Source: Flavobacterium crocinum (GTDB lineage: Bacteria; Bacteroidota; Bacteroidia; Flavobacteriales; Flavobacteriaceae). From it: DNA of 64,000 nucleotides. Both the position numbers and the translations under genes were made by a program. Within the stretch, counting starts at the first letter, position 1. The number at the start of each line of letters is the position of its first letter. Positions 60,528 through 64,000 of the stretch are shown piece after piece. The notes beneath the pieces were generated by a model. It saw only the letters and a list, made by a program, of their open reading frames with translations. It was not told the origin of the DNA and did no database searches. The stretch is from positions 1,302,001-1,366,000 of the forward strand of contig NZ_CP029255.1 of assembly GCF_003122385.1 (NCBI RefSeq). The letters are read 5' to 3'.

Positions 60528-60555
60528 AAACCCCGCTCTGGAAAGAGCAGGGTTT
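60528..60555 (-). terminator. Terminator of odhB
   Basis: AAACCCCGCTCT and AGAGCAGGGTTT form a 12-bp stem with one mismatch and a 4-nt loop; A-run on the left gives a U-tract on the minus strand. Confidence 0.85.
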
Positions 60556-60579
60556 CTATATATTAAAGATGTTTTAGAA

Positions 60580-61824
60580 TTATAGTTCTAAAGCACGTTT
60601 TGCATCGCCATTCATTAATAATTCTACCGGATTTTCTAAAGCTTCTTTTACAGCAACCAAGAAACCAACAGACTCACGTCCATCGATAATTCTGTGATCG
60701 TAAGAAAGCGCAACGTACATCATTGGATGAATTTCAACTTTTCCGTTTACAGCAATAGGACGCTCGATAATGTTGTGCATTCCTAAGATTCCTGACTGAG
60801 GAGGGTTGATGATTGGAGTTGATAACATACTTCCAAAAACACCACCGTTAGTAATTGTGAAAGTTCCTCCAGTCATATCGTCCACTGTAATTTGACCATC
60901 ACGAGCTCTTAAAGCTAATCTTTTGATTTCAGCTTCAATGCCACGGAAAGTTAACAATTCAGCATTACGAACAACAGGAACCATTAATCCTTTTGGTCCG
61001 GAAACTGCGATAGAGATATCAGCAAAATCGTAAGCGATTTTGTAATCACCATCCATCATAGAGTTTACATCCGGATATAATTGTAAAGCTCTTGTAACTG
61101 CTTTTGTAAAGAATGACATGAAACCTAAACCTAAACCACCATGTTTAGCTTTGAAAGCATCTTTGTATTCGTTACGAATTTGGTTAATTGGCGTCATGTT
61201 TACTTCGTTAAAAGTAGTAAGCATAGCTGTTTCGTTTTTAGCTGAAACTAATCTTTCTGCTACTTTACGACGCAACATAGATAATTTTGTACGCTCAGTT
61301 CCACGGCTTCCACCAGTTGGAGTTCCCATAGATGGTACTGCATTTACAGCATCATCTTTAGTAATTCTTCCACCTTTACCAGTTCCTGAAACTGTTGCCG
61401 GAGCAATATTTTTCTCGTCTAATATTTTTCTTGCTGCAGGAGATGGAGTTCCAGCTGCATAACTTGTAGCTGCCGGAGCCTGAACTGGTTCTGCTTTTGG
61501 AGCTTCAGCTTTTACTTCTGCCTTTGGAGCTTCCGCTTTTGGAGCCTCAGCTGCCGGAGCTGCCGGTGCATCGCCTGCTGGTTTTGCAGCATCTGTATCA
61601 ATTAAACAAACTACAGCGCCAACTGCTACTGTATCACCTTCTTCAGCTTTTAGTGTAATTACACCGCTCATTTCAGCAGGTAACTCAAGAGTAGCTTTAT
61701 CTGAATCAACTTCAGCAATAGCCTGATCTTTTTCTACATAATCTCCGTCTTTTACTAACCAAGTTGCAATTTCAACTTCTTTTATTGATTCCCCTGGTGA
61801 TGGGACTTTCATTTCTAAAATCAT
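60580..61824 (-). CDS. odhB: 2-oxoglutarate dehydrogenase E2, dihydrolipoyllysine succinyltransferase
   Basis: 414 residues. TCA-cycle E2 subunit that passes the succinyl group to CoA. Lipoyl domain with the modified lysine at about residue 43 in [11 protein letters not shown]; an Ala/Pro/Lys-rich flexible linker (about 80-125); an E1/E3-binding domain ([15 protein letters not shown]); and the catalytic acyltransferase domain ending with the HxxxDG motif in [15 protein letters not shown]. Gene order E1-E2 on the minus strand with a 73-bp spacer that contains a palindrome. Confidence 0.97.
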   Translation of the reverse strand: MILEMKVPSPGESIKEVEIATWLVKDGDYVEKDQAIAEVDSDKATLELPAEMSGVITLKAEEGDTVAVGAVVCLIDTDAAKPAGDAPAAPAAEAPKAEAPKAEVKAEAPKAEPVQAPAATSYAAGTPSPAARKILDEKNIAPATVSGTGKGGRITKDDAVNAVPSMGTPTGGSRGTERTKLSMLRRKVAERLVSAKNETAMLTTFNEVNMTPINQIRNEYKDAFKAKHGGLGLGFMSFFTKAVTRALQLYPDVNSMMDGDYKIAYDFADISIAVSGPKGLMVPVVRNAELLTFRGIEAEIKRLALRARDGQITVDDMTGGTFTITNGGVFGSMLSTPIINPPQSGILGMHNIIERPIAVNGKVEIHPMMYVALSYDHRIIDGRESVGFLVAVKEALENPVELLMNGDAKRALEL

Positions 61825-61851
61825 CTTATTTCTTTGTTTAAGGTTTTTATG

Positions 61852-61883
61852 GTTTCAATCCCGATAGCTATCGGGACTGAAAC
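61852..61883. repeat. 32-bp near-perfect palindrome in the E1-E2 spacer
   Basis: GTTTCAATCCCGATAG and CTATCGGGACTGAAAC are inverted with one mismatch, centred on CCCGATAGCTATCGGG. It occupies the middle of the short gap between the two 2-oxoglutarate dehydrogenase genes. Confidence 0.8.
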
Positions 61884-61897
61884 TTGAAACATTTTTT

Positions 61898-64000
61898 TTA
61901 TCTGAATAAATTTTTATCGAATACCATTCTAATTGCATCTGCATGACGACGTTTTGCACGTGTGTAACTTCCTGATGCTGGAGCAGAATATGCTTTTAAT
62001 GAAGCTAATCTCCATTTTACAAGATCAAAGTTCATTAACATAAAACTGTAAGCTCCCATGTTTTTAGGCTCTTCCTGTGCCCAAACATAATCATCTGCAT
62101 TTGGATATTTAGCGATGATTTCTTTGATTTGCTCCACTGGGAAAGGGAATAATTGTTCGATACGAACCACTGCAACATCATTTCTTCCGTTGTTTTCTCT
62201 TTCAGCCACAATATCATAGTAGAATTTACCGGTACAGAAAACTAATGTTTTAACTTTCTTTTTATCTACTGTATTATCGTCAATTGTTTCCTGGAAACTT
62301 CCTGTAGCTAATTCTTCAACTGTAGATACGCATCTTGGATCACGTAATAAACTTTTTGGAGAGAAAACTACCAATGGTTTACGGAAGTTTGTTTTCATTT
62401 GTCTTCTCAATAAATGGAAGAAGTTGGCTGGAGTTGTACAGTCTGCCACATACATATTATGTCTTGCACAAAGCTGTAAGTAACGTTCCATTCTTGCAGA
62501 AGAGTGTTCAGCACCTTGTCCTTCATATCCGTGAGGCAATAACATAACGATACCGTTTTGGTTGTTCCATTTGTCTTCTCCACAAGAAATATACTGGTCA
62601 ATCATGATTTGAGCACCGTTAGAGAAATCTCCAAATTGCGCTTCCCAGATGGTTAAGGCTTTTGGGTTTGCTAATGCATATCCATAGTCAAAACCTAGAA
62701 CACCATATTCAGATAATAAAGAGTTGAAAACTCCGAATTTTCCTTTTTTGTTTTCGATTGCATCTAAAAGAATTACTTCTTCTTCTGAATCTTCAACTTT
62801 AACTACAGCATGACGGTGAGAGAATGTACCACGCTCAACATCCTGACCAGAAATACGAACATCAAATCCTTCAGTTAAAAGAGATCCGTAAGCCAATGCT
62901 TCTGCAGTTCCCCAGTCAAGAGTATTGTTATCGTATCCAACTTTTCTGTCTGTAACAATTTTAGTTATTTTGTTGATGAACTTTTTGTCTTCCGGTAAAG
63001 TCGAGATTGTGTTGATGATAGAATCTAAACCTTCTTTAGCAAAAGTAGTATCAACTTTCTGAAGCATTTGTGTATCAGTTACCTGAACAAATCCTTCCCA
63101 TTCGTTTTTCATGAATGGAGTAATGATAGTCAAATCTTTTTTACGAGAAGCTTCTAAGTTTTCTTCTAAAGCAGATTTGTATTGTTTTTCTAAACCATTA
63201 ACATAAGATGCATCGATTACGCCGTCAGATAATAATTTTTCAGCGTAGATGTCTCTTGGGTTTTTATGTTTAGCAATGATTTTATAAAGAACTGGCTGCG
63301 TGAAACGAGGTTCGTCACCTTCGTTATGACCGTATTTTCTGTATCCTAATAAGTCAATAAATACGTCACGTCCAAACTGCATTCTGTAATCTAATGCAAA
63401 AGATACAGCGTGTACAACAGCCTCAGCATCATCAGCATTTACGTGTAATACTGGAGATAAAGTTACTTTAGCAACGTCTGTACAATAAGTAGAAGAACGA
63501 GCATCTAAATAGTTAGTCGTAAATCCAACCTGGTTGTTGATTACAATATGGATTGTTCCTCCAGTTTTGTAACCATCTAATTGTGCCATTTGAATGATTT
63601 CATAAAGAATACCTTGACCTGCGATTGCAGCATCACCGTGAACAGCGATTGGTAATACTTTAGAGAAATCATCAGCAAAATATTTGTCTTGTTTTGCTCT
63701 TGTGATTCCTTCAATTACAGCTCCAACCGTTTCTAAGTGAGAAGGGTTTGGTGCTAAATTGATGTTGATGCTTTTTCCAGATCTTGTTTTTCTGTCGGCA
63801 GTAAGACCTAAGTGGTATTTTACGTCACCGTCAAAATATTCCTGATCGTAATCTTTTCCATCAAACTCACCGAAGATGTCCTGAGTCGATTTTCCGAAGA
63901 TATTTGCCAAAACGTTCAAACGACCACGGTGAGCCATTCCCATTACGAATTGTTCAACCCCTTTTTCTGCAGCTTGCTCAATTAAAGCATCAAGAGCAGG
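61898..64000 (-). CDS. sucA: 2-oxoglutarate dehydrogenase E1 component (partial, C-terminal part)
   Basis: About 700 residues are visible; the frame stays open through the right edge (reading PALDALIEQAAEKGVEQFVM just before MGMAHRGRLNVLANIFGKS), so an internal ATG at 63943 is not the start. This thiamine-diphosphate enzyme decarboxylates 2-oxoglutarate. Features: MGMAHRGRLNVL, NPSHLETVGAV, HGDAAIAGQG (ThDP/Mg loop), VINNQVGFTT, GYRKYGHNEGDEP, GQDVERGTFSHRHAV, HGYEGQGAEHSSARMERYLQ and the C-terminal VWAQEEPKNMGAY. Also named odhA. Likely co-transcribed with odhB. Confidence 0.97.
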   Translation of the reverse strand, partial: PALDALIEQAAEKGVEQFVMGMAHRGRLNVLANIFGKSTQDIFGEFDGKDYDQEYFDGDVKYHLGLTADRKTRSGKSININLAPNPSHLETVGAVIEGITRAKQDKYFADDFSKVLPIAVHGDAAIAGQGILYEIIQMAQLDGYKTGGTIHIVINNQVGFTTNYLDARSSTYCTDVAKVTLSPVLHVNADDAEAVVHAVSFALDYRMQFGRDVFIDLLGYRKYGHNEGDEPRFTQPVLYKIIAKHKNPRDIYAEKLLSDGVIDASYVNGLEKQYKSALEENLEASRKKDLTIITPFMKNEWEGFVQVTDTQMLQKVDTTFAKEGLDSIINTISTLPEDKKFINKITKIVTDRKVGYDNNTLDWGTAEALAYGSLLTEGFDVRISGQDVERGTFSHRHAVVKVEDSEEEVILLDAIENKKGKFGVFNSLLSEYGVLGFDYGYALANPKALTIWEAQFGDFSNGAQIMIDQYISCGEDKWNNQNGIVMLLPHGYEGQGAEHSSARMERYLQLCARHNMYVADCTTPANFFHLLRRQMKTNFRKPLVVFSPKSLLRDPRCVSTVEELATGSFQETIDDNTVDKKKVKTLVFCTGKFYYDIVAERENNGRNDVAVVRIEQLFPFPVEQIKEIIAKYPNADDYVWAQEEPKNMGAYSFMLMNFDLVKWRLASLKAYSAPASGSYTRAKRRHADAIRMVFDKNLFR

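Noticed and set aside
1..64000. tRNA, rRNA, riboswitch and phage or IS features
   Set aside because: No cloverleaf with a CCA-type end, rRNA-like sequence, known riboswitch core, transposase, integrase or phage structural gene was recognised by eye; a covariance-model scan would be needed to exclude small RNAs.

Overview
The window looks like chromosomal DNA of a Flavobacterium-type bacterium (Bacteroidota, Flavobacteriia). This rests on low GC, promoters of the TAnnTTTG (-7) type, almost no Shine-Dalgarno sequences, secreted proteins with type IX secretion (T9SS) C-terminal sorting domains, a threonine dehydrogenase of the Flavobacterium extended-SDR type, a 14-gene nuo operon with a short NuoG, and many flavobacterial intergenic hairpin repeats. 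No rRNA, tRNA, CRISPR array, prophage or insertion sequence was recognised.

Layout. 1-1000: start of a suf Fe-S assembly operon (HesB/IscA protein, then sufB running off the left edge). 1.2-8.4 kb: coiled-coil membrane protein, an MBL-fold hydrolase, then a surface pair made of a fibronectin-like lipoprotein and a 1510-residue T9SS-secreted leucine-rich-repeat protein. 8.6-12.3 kb: subtilisin-like lipoprotein protease and exported M1 metallopeptidase. 12.3-18.6 kb: repeat cluster, tdh, a small lipoprotein overlapping mfd, and a DUF5683 protein. 18.6-20.5 kb: a decayed ECF sigma factor/FecR anti-sigma pair, both pseudogenes, with repeats between them. 20.9-24.3 kb: ACT-type regulatory protein behind a 20-nt poly-A tract, YraN, an LD-carboxypeptidase and a beta-lactamase-family hydrolase. 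24.4-29.7 kb: exported endonuclease/phosphatase-family protein, 3-hydroxyanthranilate dioxygenase, a tail-to-tail toxin/antitoxin-like pair, an exported class II cyclic-nucleotide phosphodiesterase, and an ALDH7 dehydrogenase. 29.8-32.7 kb: a compact four-gene membrane operon (TM-LRR protein, GIDE-domain protein, LemA, small membrane protein). 32.7-35.5 kb: T9SS-secreted pectate lyase with a perfect 14-bp palindromic operator at its predicted start site. 35.7-50.1 kb: Bax-inhibitor-1 protein and the complete nuoA-N operon for complex I. 50.3-54.3 kb: cold-shock protein, aspS, a TlpA-like thioredoxin and a MORN-repeat protein. 54.3-60.4 kb: an iron/siderophore module (TonB-dependent receptor, two small membrane proteins, two PepSY membrane proteins). 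60.5-64 kb: odhB and the partial E1 gene of 2-oxoglutarate dehydrogenase.

Most genes are ordinary core functions: respiration, TCA cycle, DNA repair, translation, Fe-S assembly and amino-acid catabolism. The accessory interest lies in the LRR/GIDE/LemA operon, the giant LRR surface protein, the convergent toxin/antitoxin-like pair, the eroded sigma/anti-sigma locus, the pectate lyase operator, and a dense set of modular palindromic intergenic elements, several lying inside the nuo and odh operons. Nothing seen is clearly an entirely new system. The four-gene membrane operon is the best candidate for an incompletely described one.
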